Assembly (NCBI GenBank): GCA_917880885.1
Contig: OU862920.1
Location: forward strand, 36,739,019 to 36,803,018
DNA from: Limnephilus marmoratus
Taxonomy: Eukaryota > Arthropoda > Insecta > Trichoptera > Limnephilidae
Length of the DNA: 64,000 nucleotides
Reading direction: 5' to 3'
The number at the start of each line of letters is the position of its first letter. The first letter of the stretch is position 1. Position numbers and translations under genes: made by a program. Below are positions 1-11,435 of the stretch, in pieces. The notes under the pieces are model-generated. The model ran no database searches, was not told the origin of the DNA, and saw only the letters and a program-made list of their open reading frames with translations.

Positions 1-590
1 TGGTGACAATGGAGGATATTTACTTTAAGTGAAGTCTATTGTTAACATATGGAACTATTAGTAATGTAATGATGTTGAAAATTGGTAAAGTTATAATAAA
101 AAACTAGTAAAGAGAAAAAGAATTGGGTAAGGATAAGTTTGTGAGAAGATACATATCCTTATTTTAAAATTTATATGTGTGAGTGCATACGCATACGTAT
201 ATACAGGTGCACACATCCATACACACATAGGCATAAACACACACACACTTACACATATATATGCGTCTAGGTACATGAATACATTAATATGTATATATAC
301 GGCCATGGACACAGTACCAACACATTTACACACAGTTGTAATTTTTTTTTTTTTTGAAGTGTATGAAGGTGTAATTAGAATGGAGCTTGAGTATTTGCAG
401 TAAGTATCTTTCCAAATAGTATTGAGATATATGTTAATAAAAGAGGTGTTATTTTCTAACATGGTGACAGAATATAATTATTTATTAATGTTTGAATAAC
501 TGTACTCATGCTGCTTTTGTAGGTTTATTATAATAATTTTATTAAGTTTATGTGTATGTTTCTTTCTTATCTTTTTTTTTTAAATTACAT
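1..590. other. Non-coding, microsatellite-bearing
   Basis: AT-rich sequence with a degenerate CA/TA-rich simple repeat near 175-330 and a T run near 340-355. The ORFs here are low complexity and match nothing. No gene is recognised. Confidence 0.5.
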
Positions 591-1237
591 TATTGTAAAA
601 CTACATTGTTGTAAAACTTTGTTGTAAAACTGCACATCTCGATACAGGAATGCCCTAGTGAGATGTGCAGCTTATTGCTATATTTATTTCTTATTTTATA
701 AATAGATAAATGAATACAATGTAAATATGTACAATAAATAATTCAGGCATATACTCTTTCTATTATTGAAAAGTTTTGATTCATTGTAACAGTTATTAAA
801 AAAAAACATACAAATACAAGATAATACAAAAAATGGAAACAAAAAAGATTACAAAAGGCATAGCCTGTTCGACAATATGCGTTGGTATAATTCTATTTTT
901 TAACATATTAATGAAGTGATTTTAAATTAAAACATCATAATATTATAAAGCATTACTTTTATAAGAAAAATTATGTCAAATTGAGCTATAAGCGGGGTAA
1001 AAACATAAAATATGACATTAAATATGATAATTAACCGATGAATATGGAAGTTTAACCTCTCATATCGGGGATGTTCCGAAGGTTAGAAAATTTCCGTTTT
1101 GCATTAAAATCATTTTGCATTTGCAAAAACCGTTTTTAATTTTGAATAAATTGAATGACAAATAACCCAAAAACATTAGTAATAAAACATTATTATATCT
1201 TACGTTTTGTTTTCTTTTAACTATTAATAATTAATAA

Positions 1238-1700
1238 CTATTTTAGTATGTGAAACAGGTTATAAACATTGTCATTGTCACTCATCAGAAGGTCAGTAAG
1301 CGCCTTTTTGAAAGTGAGATATTTGTCTTTGGACTTTATTTCAAATGATAAATTATTAAAAATTTTAGGTGCAAGAAAGTTGAACTGGGACTGGGCCATT
1401 GAAGTTTTTGTTGTTGGAATAATATAATTCGATAGGTTTGAATATCTTGTGTTGTATTTTGAATTTATATATTTTTTTTTTGTAAATTTGAATTTAAAAT
1501 AAGAGGTAATATTTTTTACATATATGGATTTTACATTAAGAACTTTGAAGTCTTTAAATAGGTCTTTCGTGGGGTGTATATAATGAACTCTGTAAATAGT
1601 CCGTATTATTAATTTTTGGGCTTTTATTAATGGATCTAATACAGTTTTGGAGCATCCTCCCCAGATAATTATACCGTACGATAAGATTGACTGAATGGAT
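1238..1700 (-). pseudogene. LINE ORF2 C-terminal fragment (post-RT region)
   Basis: Encodes YMVSIQSILSYGIIIWGG, the conserved region just after the reverse transcriptase palm, then about 125 residues to a TAA stop. It resembles the corresponding part of the LINE at 55-58 kb (CQSILIYGISAWGG; HPTENL versus HPTKDL), so the two are related families. Upstream RT motifs are missing. Confidence 0.75.
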
Positions 1701-1706
1701 ACCATG

Positions 1707-2392
1707 TAGAGATGAAACGGATAGTTGTTTGACCGGATACCGGATATCTGGCGAGTGTCTCGTTGCATGTCGTGACGAGTTTAGAGCCGCACAGGTGCGG
1801 CGAACGCGGTCAGATCAATTCGAGCGGTTTCGGTTGCCATCGTGAGTATTCGTGAGTGATCGCGAAAATATTCTCTTTGATAAAAAGAAGAACAAGAGGT
1901 ATTTTATGGAGCTTCAATGTCAGTATTTAATCATTTCAATAATATGTTTTTTACGATTTTTAGTTCACTATAATGGTAATGGTGATTAGTTAATCATGTT
2001 AATTTAAGTTTTCGCTACTCTGCTAGGTTTTTGTAAGTTTTTAGTTTAGATATTTACTATTCATGCATTTATCAATAGAGTGAATAGCTCAGAAGAAAAT
2101 TTTAGTTTTGTGGAAGGCCTTATGGCTTTTTTGTAACTTTTTCGACTTTAAATGAAAACCGTCATAATTCTAAGCCATTTTATTGATATTTACCATACGA
2201 AGGTTAAGAGGGCATTACCAGAGAAAACCAGAAATATGTCATTTTCAAATCAGATTTTAGACGTATTGACTCTTTTCCACAAAAAATGTATTGCATTTTA
2301 TTATAGGAAATTGTCGTAATTTTTGAATATCCGGTATCCGGCCGGATAGTAAATTTAGGCCGGATAGTTACCGGATATCCGTTTCATCTCTA
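1707..2392. mobile_element. Non-autonomous hAT element (686 bp)
   Basis: Ends are inverted repeats: TAGAGATGAAACGGAT at the left and its complement at the right. Perfect 8-bp target duplications ATACCATG flank it (1699-1706 and 2393-2400). Subterminal copies of CCGGATA occur at both ends. No transposase is encoded. It lies inside the LINE at 593-2430, so it is younger than that LINE. Confidence 0.92.
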
Positions 2393-3087
2393 ATACCATG
2401 TATTTGCTACAACACAAACGCACCAACATTAGCACCGCTGTATTATATTAATTTCATGTAAAAGCCCACCAGGCGTAAACAATAAATGAATAGCAATGAA
2501 TCCACTCCCCCATAAAATATTGAAGTATATACTTGCTCTGACTGGCAACGCTGGCCGCTAGATGGCGCTAGTGTAGCACGTTGCATTTCTTCCGGGCAAT
2601 ACAAACCTAATAACAGCTTTAATATTTTTTAACATATGAGCAAAAAAGCTGTAAGGTCTTATGTAGGTTACTAAATATTTTATTTTCGATTTCTATAATT
2701 TATTAAAGTAAAACATTACACATAAAATCCATTAAAACGCATGAAAGAAAAATAACCTACAGAAGGCTAGGAGGCGCTAGTACCAGGGCCGCCGACAGCT
2801 AATCTGGGCCCCAAGTCTAGTAGACTATACCGGGCCCCCTCCCCACAACTTACCGGGGGGAGGGGGAGATAACAATTATTAAGTTCATGCTTACCTGCTT
2901 AGGAATACTATTTCATTACCTTTTCTTATACCATTATACCAATCATTCGAATTTAGCATAATTATTCAATGGAAATGTTTAAAAAGCTATGGTGAATACT
3001 CAAAAAAAAATACTTGTGTTTCTTGTTTGTGTGTATTTACATATTCTTCGTTAATCAAGATATCTTGAGGCTAAATTAAATTATTAT

Positions 3088-4160
3088 ATTTGAAAGACAG
3101 AAAACAGGTAACAAAAATAAATAATCAATTTTCAAAACCAATGGAAAATAAATTCGGAGTACCGCAGGGATCGATCCTTGGACCCCTATTGTTCATACTC
3201 TATAAGTCTATATTAATGACATGGTGAAAATATTTTCAAAATGCAAAGTTCGACTATTTGCCGATGATACACTTATATACTTAATTGGAGATAACTATAA
3301 AGAACTAATAAATGTTTTAAATAATGAACTAGATGATGTATCAAGATGGCTAAAAATAAATAAGCTTAAATTAAAAACAAAATGTATGGTGATTGGAAAT
3401 AAGAAGACATCCAGTGAAAGCAAAATTAAATTTGATGGTGAAATTATTGAAAATGTTACTGAAATCAAATACTTAGGGTTATATTAGATTCCAAACTAAA
3501 CTTCAATAGACATGCCGAATAAACCCAAAAGAAAATTGGCAAAAGGATATCTTTTTTGGGAAGAATCCGGCCTAAAATTTCCAGAAAAACCGCCATCACC
3601 ATTTACAATTCAATTATTGCTCCACACTTCAACTACTGTTCAAGTATCTTTTTCCTCTGTAATGAAAGAGAACAGAAAAAGTTTCAAATTCTCCAAAACA
3701 GAGTAATGAGAATAAAACTCCGAAGAAATAGATTTTTAAAAATAATTAAAATGTTAAAGGAACTTAATTGGTTAACCGTGAAACAAATACTGACCTTGAA
3801 CACGTTGATATTTATTCACAAAATATTAAACAACATGTTACCAAAATACTTCTCAAATAAAATCGTATACATTAAGGACATTCACAGACATTACACAAGG
3901 ACTAGCAAGGAAATAAGATTATGTAAACAAAAAGGACAAAACGAATACGCAAAACAGTTTGCTGTACAAAGGAATTAAGTTATACATATAACACACTACC
4001 AGAAACTCTAAAGTCCTCACCAATTGAAAAGTTCAAGATGTATTGTAGGAGCTACATAAAACAAGAAAAAATATAGTGAATTTGAAATATTATAATTAAT
4101 TAACTGCAATATGAAATATTATAATTAATTAGAAATTGGTAACCTTAAATGTACAAATTA
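3088..4160 (+). pseudogene. LINE fragment: RT palm to ORF2 end, frameshifted
   Basis: Reads [17 protein letters not shown], then after a frameshift LFADDTLIYLIGDN (the catalytic FADD box, about 3253-3290), the WLKINKLKLKTKC block, and after more frameshifts an approximately 130-residue C-terminal region ending near 4075. Two direct repeats of a 19-bp AT-rich sequence follow in the 3' UTR (4083-4131). It starts abruptly just before the GVPQGS motif, as expected for 5' truncation. Confidence 0.8.
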
Positions 4161-4168
4161 CTAAAATA

Positions 4169-4504
4169 AAATTCAAATAAAAAAAAAATTATAACAACAC
4201 AGATACGTTTTTAACGCACCAGATTTAAATGTCCGGGTTAAATTTCCCCCCCCAAAAAAAAAAAAAAAACCCTTTCATACACTTCCCCAAATGATCATCT
4301 AGTGAATCCACGCTATGCAATTGCACTATATAAGTATTATAAATACAAAACAATACAAGAACAACATGTCAACCTGCTAGAGACCAAATGGGAATATAAT
4401 TCACCGACTCCAGATATTTTCATATCAGAGGGTTCGGCTCTAAAATAAAATTATATTTTGTTATAAATTCAAATAAAAAAAAATTATAACAACACAGATA
4501 CGTT
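4169..4504. repeat. Long (~40 bp) direct repeats flanking a LINE tail
   Basis: The sequence ending in ATAACAACACAGATACGTT is present on both sides of the LINE tail, in copies of 41 and 40 bp that differ by one A in a run. This is best read as a long target-site duplication. Confidence 0.8.
4212..4443 (-). mobile_element. Solo 3' tail of the R2/R4-type LINE
   Basis: Nearly identical to 9645-9882, the 3' UTR of the LINE at 9.6-11.4 kb, sharing the run from GATTTAAATGTCCGGG to GAGGGTTCGGCTCT. It stops just before the stop codon region, so it is a severely 5'-truncated copy. It is flanked by about 40-bp direct repeats (4169-4209 and 4465-4504). Confidence 0.82.
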
Positions 4505-5517
4505 AGTAATGGAATACTAAATTGGAATATTTTTAAAATTATAGTAAAAACTCCACAAACTATAAAAAAATAATATAGGCAAATAAAAATTGTCATCTAA
4601 AATTTTGCTTTTCTACTTTTCTTGTTTGCAAAGCTAAATGCTAGTTAAAACATATACAATTAATATTGTTGACAGCTTTGTATCTTCGGGTCAAGTTTCC
4701 AATGACACTGTCAAACAACACATAAAAAACATTATTTTTAAAGTTCTCTTCTGGGCAATCAATCTGTTTTTCATGACTTTTATCAGCCAAAACTTTTGTC
4801 TTTTTTCTTTTTTTTGGGAGTTCTTGTGAAATTCCAATATTTTCTGTCTGCCGATCGGGTCGGTAGGGCCCGGTGGCGCGGCGGGCGGCTGCATCGCCCC
4901 TCCCACAGCGGGCCGGCTGGCATGGCGTGCTTGTAGCTTGAGCTGTGAGTGGCACGCTCTGAGAGCGTGTTCACACACATGCGTGGGATGACGTAATTCA
5001 GCATATCGCTCGCCATATATTATATTCCAATTTGGAATGTACGGCGAACGATGCGCCCGGCCCACGTCCGTTCCTAGTGTCATTGGCATTTTTTAGTAAA
5101 ATATCCGGGGCCCGTCCCGGGCCCCCCTTAGGCCCGGGCCCCAAGTTTCGGACTTGGCTAACGTGCCCTCTCGGCGGCCCTGGCTAGTACAGCATAATTA
5201 CTTCTATTAGATAACAAACTTAAATACGTGTGTATAGATTACCTGAGTAATTAATGTTTTGTACTATTAAACTATCATATTATAAATTTATCGAACTCAT
5301 TTGTATAACTTTTTATGATAATGCAACTCATGTATTCTTATTTTTCACTGTGTACTATTTATCGCTCTGTTAATTTAGCTACGTTCTTTAAAACTTGCTT
5401 TAGAACAAACAATTCATGTTTAAGTTTATAATTTTATCAACTTAGTAAATACACATTCCTCTATAACTAATTTCATATTAAATCTTGATATGTAGCAAAC
5501 ACTTTGTGGGAATACAT

Positions 5518-6153
5518 AATTATAATAAACACAATTAAATAACTTTGTTTCAATTCCACTTTATAATTTTTTAATCCAACCGGTTTCGGTTCGTACTGAA
5601 CCTTCCTCAGGGGTGAATAAAAATATATTGAACATAATACAGAAAAACATGGTATTTATAAGTAAAATTAGAAGAGGGAGACAGAATATCAACTTAGGTG
5701 GGGGCGATGAGGGAGGTGTCTAAGAGGGAGGGGTTAACGTGGGTGGGGGTAATGGAAATATTTTAAAAAATCGGGGTGTTAGACAAATCTAATTGTTTAT
5801 TAAGTAAATTGGTTTTATTTATTTTTAATGACTTTTTTATTTCAAGGGCTTCAAGATTATTAATTTACTTAATAAACAATTAGATTTGTCTAACACCCCG
5901 ATTTTTAAAATATTTCCATTACCCCCACCCACGTTCACCCCTCCCTCTTAGACACCTCCCTCATTGCCCCCACCTAAGTTGATATTCTGTCTCCCTCTTC
6001 TAATTTTACTTATAAATACCATGTTTTTCTGTATTATGTTCAATATATTTTTATTCACCCTTCAGGAAGGTTCAGTACGAACCAAAACCGGTTGGATTAA
6101 AAAATTATAAAGTGGAATTGAAACAAAGTTATTTAATTGCGTTTATTATAATT
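5518..6153. mobile_element. Foldback element with ~260-bp inverted arms (636 bp)
   Basis: Two nearly identical arms run inward from AATTATAATAAAC to a short spacer near 5814-5855. Arms contain AACCGGTTT(C/T)GGT and a G-rich block with GGGAGGTGTCTAAGAGGGAG. The few mismatches between arms suggest a recent origin. No coding capacity. Target duplication could not be fixed. Confidence 0.85.
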
Positions 6154-6725
6154 TCATATTACCTTAAGCATTTCTGTTTAACCATTATTATACTTAAACT
6201 CAAACTTCTTTGAACAACTTTTCATGATAATGAACCCTTACCCACATATTGTACCTTAATGTCGAGTTTATTATGTTATATACTGTATGCTTATTATTAT
6301 ACTCCTGAATAACTTATGTATTTTATTTATTAAAACCTTCAAGGCGTTAATAAATAAAATAAATAATCAGAAAGTATGGGAAATGTCAGAAGTTGAAGGT
6401 GTTATACATAACTATTCTAAAGTATTCTAGTAACTTATTCTACATACATACATGAAGGATAACAAAATTGCACTGATATTATATATATTTATATACAAGT
6501 TAAAGTGTATATCATAATGAGGCGCACATTACATTTAAAATTAAAAATATACATAGAGCAAAAAACACCAGAAATCTAATAATAATATGATTAGGTTATT
6601 GGTTTTTGTAGATTTATGAGTTCACATGCAATGATAACAATATGGTCAACGTCTTGAGTCAAATGAAAGTCTATACAAGAATGAGGTTTTAAAATGTGAT
6701 ATTCTCTGAGCCGACTTATTACTTT
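6154..6725. other. Non-coding AT-rich stretch
   Basis: No ORF, RNA gene or terminal repeats recognised between the foldback element and the SINE. Confidence 0.4.
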
Positions 6726-6726
6726 G

Positions 6727-7139
6727 ACGGCCGGCGTAGTGCAGCGGTAAGGCGCTTGACTAGCATTCCGAAGGTCGCGGGATCGAATCCCGGCGTGGCA
6801 AATAAATTTTATTTGATTAATTTGTGTATTTCACAATTTTTCATTTAAAATAATATATAGTATATTTGCGGCACGTTCCAGAGTGGAAGATACTATCAGT
6901 ATCGCCCTGGTGTAAGATCACCATTCAGAATTGAAACGTTGCCTGAAGTGGCTTTCGCCGTGTTTGGTGACCAGATCTGAATAGCCAGGTACTTCCCCAA
7001 CTTCCTCTTCCCTATCTCCTTCCCTCCCCACTACCTTCAGCCTCACAACATACCCCAATTGGGGATGCCATAGTCTCACTGGCTCCAGACGGGAGCAGTT
7101 GGGACTCTTATGAGGTATTCATGTAAAAAAAAAAAAAAA
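6727..7139 (+). mobile_element. tRNA-derived SINE
   Basis: The 5' part looks like a tRNA gene with RNA polymerase III promoter boxes: A box TAGTGCAGCGG (6737-6747) and B box GATCGAATC (6781-6789). An unrelated body of about 320 bp follows and the copy ends in a poly(A) run (about 7125-7139). A second copy of the same family lies at 40178-41366. Confidence 0.88.
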
Positions 7140-9640
7140 TTATTCGTTCAACGTGTATACTATTAGTGCTGCTATTTGCTTGGATAACTTGACCTCTATT
7201 TTAGTGCTAATTACACATGTAACAACACTTGGTGGATGAACAAGTTGACAATGTTTGCCTTCTAAAATAGTAGCCAGCAGCTTAAACCCTCTATCTGCCA
7301 TTACAGACATGCCTTCAGACAAGTTGTCCAAGTAGCCACACTTTTCAACAATCATTATATCTGTAGTACGCCCACCGAAGCCCTTTGATATGAAGCTAAT
7401 AAAGCCATCAGGTGTGATTGATATCAGGTACTTGAGTGTATCCATTTTGTATATTCTGACCAAGTTAGTGCCTGCTGCAGTGGATTAGATGGCTTCTCTA
7501 TCTGAATTTCAAAACAGTCTATGATTGATACAACATGTTTGTATCTTGCTCTGAATGGAATTGGTAGTAATGCTTCTATTGTTTCCGACATTGGGGGTCT
7601 AGAGTCATTTTATATAAAAAGTAGCTTCTTTATAAATAAAAAAATTAGAGTCCTGACGAGTACGGTGAAGGAGGAAACCATCTGTTTCCTTAGAACGCCG
7701 TGGGAAAGTGGTGGGCAACCTCCAATGTTTCCGACTTAGGCCAAAATACCAGTTCTGCGAGATGACGAGATATCTTTGGTAAACTCTGCTTAAAGATTCT
7801 TGAAGCTTGAGCCTCAGAAAGACCAAATTCGTCACCTAAAATGCTAAAACTGGAGTTTAATTTAATTTTTTTAAAAACGATTAGAACATTAAAAATGTTT
7901 ATATTTTCAAGGACCACAAGGATTTTAACAATCCAATAAAAAATCTTTAAGGAGTCCTAGATACAACTTTGGTTTGTTTTCAATATGCTGCAGAGTTAAT
8001 TTCAATGACAGACTTTTGAAATCGCCATTTGAATTAGTGTCAGCATACGAAACTGACGTAGCTTGTTGGGAGTATTCGGAATCAGAGGCTGATTCGGAGG
8101 CAGAACTGTCTAGAGTGACTTGGTTTAGCTGTAAGTTCTTCATATTATTACAATGCTTCAAAGGAGAAGTACTCACTAGTAGTTAAACACTTGATTGGAT
8201 AAAGGCTTGCATCCCTAGTGTGTTCTTTTCCTGTATTTGTAAATTTATTTTTCATATTGCCTAGAATGGCTTTCGAATCAGTTGCGTGTTCAACTACAAA
8301 AATGTGAAAGTTTTCTTCGGAGCTTGATGTGTCTTGATGTCCATCCCCATGTTGGTGAAGTATTTGGAGTCCAGAGCATTGAGGCTTCTCAAGGGCTTCT
8401 AGTTCAACGTGGTCTTGAGGTTGATTAATGATAAGTTGTAGCGCAGACTCATCTATATCAGACAGGCAAGGAGACATTGGCTCGAAACTTGCAATAAACA
8501 CTTCACTGCCTTTAGATGAGCATGAATTCTGATCCACCACATTGAGTAGATCTCGTCCATCAGCTCCAATTTGACATTCAAATTTATGAGGAATGGTTCC
8601 TTTTTTTAAAAGCACTATTTCATTTAGATGTTGGGGCAATTTCCAAGCATCCACGCTTAACTGAAAAAAATAAAACCTTGTTAATCTTTTTTGTTTGTGA
8701 GACATCATATGTATTCAATACAGACAGTGCAAATTAAATATCTCCATTTGACAGTAGCTTACATTAAATAATTATCTCCATTTGAGAGTGGCTTGTAAAA
8801 GTGTAACACTACCTATGTATGTAGGCTTTTTGAACGCTTTTTGTCACTAGGTAATAGACCCATCTACAGTACCACTATACTATACAGCAAACTATTCATG
8901 AAGCATGCAATAAAGCAAAATAAGTATTTTTGAAATATTATTATGCTGTAAAATGTATACTTACATTAAAATGATCTTTACAGACACATCGTTTATTTGT
9001 TAGTTTGCTCAAATGAGTCGATCTACGAAACGGCACACCATTGTTTACGAACTGTTTCAATTCGCGGTATGACGAAAAATCTTTTTTCCTTAGTCGTAGC
9101 TGAAGTATTTGTGCACAAAGGAACCATACAATATTTATAATTATATATACATCTCGGGTCTTACGGTGGTTGCACGAATCCATTTTTAAATTACTAAACC
9201 ATAAATATAATAATAATAATAATTGGATAATTTGTAGAGCACCGTTTTTGTGAAAAATCACCTATCATGGGCGCTTTACAATTTATTATGAATCTTAGGC
9301 TCTATCTAATTTTATTATTTACAGATACATACAAAAACATACCTACTTACCTGCAGGACACTTCTGATAAAACACACTTTATTAGAAAGTTTATGCTTGG
9401 GGAAGATATGACTTCGCACGTGGAGGACATTATATTTAAAACATTCGACATTCCATGACTTTACCTTTGCTACCCTCATCACTGTTGGTTTTACAATCAC
9501 TAATCCTAAACGCAGCGTCAGAATTCGAATTGAAGTATTCTGGTTTGGCGCGGTTTGACTTTTTGACAGATGATTTGAAGTGAACATCGTACAGGTTGGC
9601 GGCTGTCTTAGAACAGTAACGGTGATGGCGCAGATTTTAT
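7140..9640 (-). pseudogene. Broken THAP/DDE (PIF/ISL2EU-like) transposase
   Basis: Read on the minus strand: a degenerate THAP-like domain ending NKRCVCKDHFN (about 8968-9100), an intron with donor AAT/GTAAGT and acceptor TTTTTTCAG (about 8665-8967), then the THAP end LKKGTIPHKF, an acidic linker, a helix-turn-helix LGDEFGLSEAQASRIFK with FWP (about 7725-7850), and a DDE_Tnp_4 core: VVSIIDCFEIQIEKPS (first Asp, about 7505-7545), LKYLISITPDGFISFISKGF, and VMADRGFKL (second Asp). Frameshifts occur near 7460, 7600, 7920 and 8170, and the third acidic residue was not seen. The gene is dead. The family cuts and pastes DNA elements. Confidence 0.8.
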
Positions 9641-10292
9641 TGATTTAAATGTCCGGGTTAAATTTTCCCCAAAAAAAAAAAAAAAAGGAAAAAAAAGAAG
9701 GAAAAACTAAACCCTTTCACACACTTCCCCAAATGATCATCTAGTCAACCCACGCTATGTAATTGCACTATATAAGTATTATAAATACAAAACAATACAA
9801 GAACAACATGTCAACCTACTAGAGACCAAATGGGAATATAATTCACCGACTCCAGATATTTTCATATCAGAGGGTTCGGCTCTGTGGCATTTCTAATTGA
9901 ACCTATAAATCCTACTGATCCCTCAATATAAATATTTAAAAAATCCTTTGTAATCCTACATGTATTTAAAATGACTGATTTTTGCATTTTTATATACAAA
10001 TTCTTTGACAAATCTAATATGCTTAAATTTTGAATCAGATTCCTAGGTATTATGCCAGTGGCCGAAATAACAAATGGCAATATTTTTATAGTTCGAGAAT
10101 GCCAAATTCTTTTAATCTCATTTCCTAAATCTGTGTATTTTCTTATTTTTTCAGATATAGTTTTTTGAATATTACAGGAATTTGGAATAGCTACATCAAT
10201 GATATAAGTTATTTTTTTTAATTTTGTCATGTAAAACTATATCAGGTCTATTATGACTAATTGTTCTGTCTGTTAGTATAGTTTTATCATAA

Positions 10293-10676
10293 TCTAATAT
10301 ATAAAATTCTCGTGTCACGGTGTTTGTTGCCATACTCCTCCGAAACGGCTGGACCAATTTTGATGAAATTTTTTATGCTTATATGTTAGGTCTGAGAATC
10401 GACCAACATCTATTTTTCATCCCCCTAAAAGTAAAGGGTGTTCCACTCCGAAGAAAAATTGTTTTCCCATACATTTTGTATGGAACGAATTCTCCTATTT
10501 TGAAAGAGGGAGAGGGAGAGGGAGAGGGAGAGGGAGAGGGAGAGGGAGAGGGAGAGGGAGAGGGAACGCGAGAGGGGAAAGGATACGCAGGGAGAAACAA
10601 TTTAGATCAATTCAGCTAATAAGTTGACAACAGTTTTTGATTCTGAGGCGGTAGGAAGTTCGCCGGATCAGCTAGT
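10293..10676 (+). mobile_element. Short non-autonomous Helitron
   Basis: Starts TCTAATATATAAAATTCTCG and ends CGCCGGATCAGCTAGT, giving the TC...CTAGT ends typical of Helitrons, with no terminal inverted repeats or target duplication. The 5' part matches the CTCCTCCGAAACGGCTGGAC sequence that recurs in insect Helitrons (from memory). A GAGAGG hexanucleotide array (about 10505-10566) lies inside. The exact end bases may shift by one. Confidence 0.8.
10505..10566 (+). repeat. GAGAGG hexanucleotide microsatellite
   Basis: About ten perfect tandem hexamers inside the Helitron. The EGEGEG or SPSPSP translations are artefacts of the repeat. Confidence 0.95.
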
Positions 10677-11435
10677 ATATTTTATAAAATTCATTTTCTA
10701 AAAATGAATTTGGTTCATATTCATAATATGGTACTATATTACGGCAGTCAATCAAGTTATGTTTAATTACCAAACTTTGGTGAATTATTTTTAAAACCTG
10801 ATTGTGCCTAAATGTATACTCGGAAGGCGCTAATATAGAACATCCCGATATAATATGTTCTATAGTTTCGGGAAAAGCCAAACATTTTCTACATAAATCA
10901 TCAATTTGATTTATATCTTTGATTATATGCTTTCTATAATTTTTAGTATTAATGACTCTATCTTGAATGGCAAGCATAAATCCTTCTATTTCTGCGCTCA
11001 ACTCTCCAATACTCAACCATTTGTTTGACGAAAGTTTGTCAACATACGTTTGGTTGAGATAATTGAAGTGTTTTGCGTGAATAATTTTATTTGACCAGGA
11101 ATCTAATAATTCCTGGTTAGTATTTATAAGAATGTTGGCATTCTCGTCATATAAATTTAAAGGTGTAATATTTCTATCTGCCTTGCAAATTATTTTGTGC
11201 ATTTCTGAGCTATTAGCTTTCCTATGGAAAAAATTTCTAAGCATTTCTACCTGATTGTGTTTCAAAGATGTTATTTTGACTACACCTCTACCTCCTAAAT
11301 TTCTAGGTAAATTAATTCGTTCTATAGCTGAATTTGGATGATGGCAATTAAATTTTGTTAACGTAGTTCTAATTAATCGTTCTAAACTATCTAAATCTGT
11401 ATTGGACCATTTAATTATGCCAAATGAGTACGTTA

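Larger units (their letters stand above)
593..2430 (-). mobile_element. LINE 3' part, 5'-truncated, split by a hAT element
   Basis: Minus-strand non-LTR retrotransposon. The end of ORF2 lies at 1238-1700, the 3' UTR at about 630-1237. Near its 3' end is a hairpin with 11-bp arms CTGCACATCTC (630-640 and 660-670), followed by a tail of diverged TTTTACAACAA units (593-629). The reading frame continues for a few codons beyond the 686-bp insertion at 1707-2392, then is lost near 2410-2430, the likely 5' truncation point. The region 680-1237 holds no other recognised feature except a partial copy of the dispersed repeat. Confidence 0.7.
2784..5182. mobile_element. hAT element (2.4 kb) carrying two LINE insertions
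   Basis: Terminal inverted repeats CAGGGCCGCCGA (imperfect beyond that) with perfect 8-bp target duplications GCTAGTAC at 2776-2783 and 5183-5190. Both ends are rich in GGGCCC-type sequence. The interior holds a LINE fragment (about 3088-4075) and a second LINE tail (4212-4443). The right third (about 4840-5180) is unusually GC-rich. No hAT transposase was recognised, so it is non-autonomous. Confidence 0.9.
9862..11430 (-). pseudogene. LINE ORF remnant: RT end, zinc knuckle, restriction-like endonuclease
   Basis: The frame is open from about 11430 to 10677 apart from the missing 5' part, is broken by the Helitron, and resumes after it with YDKTILTDRTISHNRPDIV and, after one shift near 10230, KITYIIDVAIPNSCNIQ. 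The end is NATEPNPLI and a stop at 9862. The PD...D core of the endonuclease is intact to the eye. Confidence 0.8.
9640..11435 (-). mobile_element. R2/R4-type LINE with restriction-like endonuclease, 5'-truncated
   Basis: A minus-strand LINE from about 11435 (5' truncation next to an AT repeat) to a 3' UTR at 9645-9865. It encodes the end of the RT (LPRNLGGRGVVKI), a zinc knuckle CRKCLAFPETIEHIISGC (C-X2-C-X8-H-X4-C, about 10850-10905), and a restriction-like endonuclease with RPDIVLHD (about 10230-10250) and YIIDVAIP. That domain order identifies the site-directed (R2, R4, Dong-like) class. A Helitron interrupts it at 10293-10676. Confidence 0.85.

Noticed and set aside
179..462. ORFs on both strands near the left edge
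   Set aside because: Made of CA/TA simple repeat; no domain or codon pattern.
4641..5089. Overlapping minus-strand ORFs in GC-rich DNA
   Set aside because: They lie in the right end of a hAT element, overlap in all frames and show no domain.
6727..6800. Functional tRNA gene
   Set aside because: A and B boxes are present but the sequence runs on into a SINE body with a poly(A) end and recurs elsewhere; a folded mature tRNA was not convincing.
10320..10619. ORF with EGEGEG/SPSPSP repeats on opposite strands
   Set aside because: It is the translation of the GAGAGG microsatellite in a Helitron.
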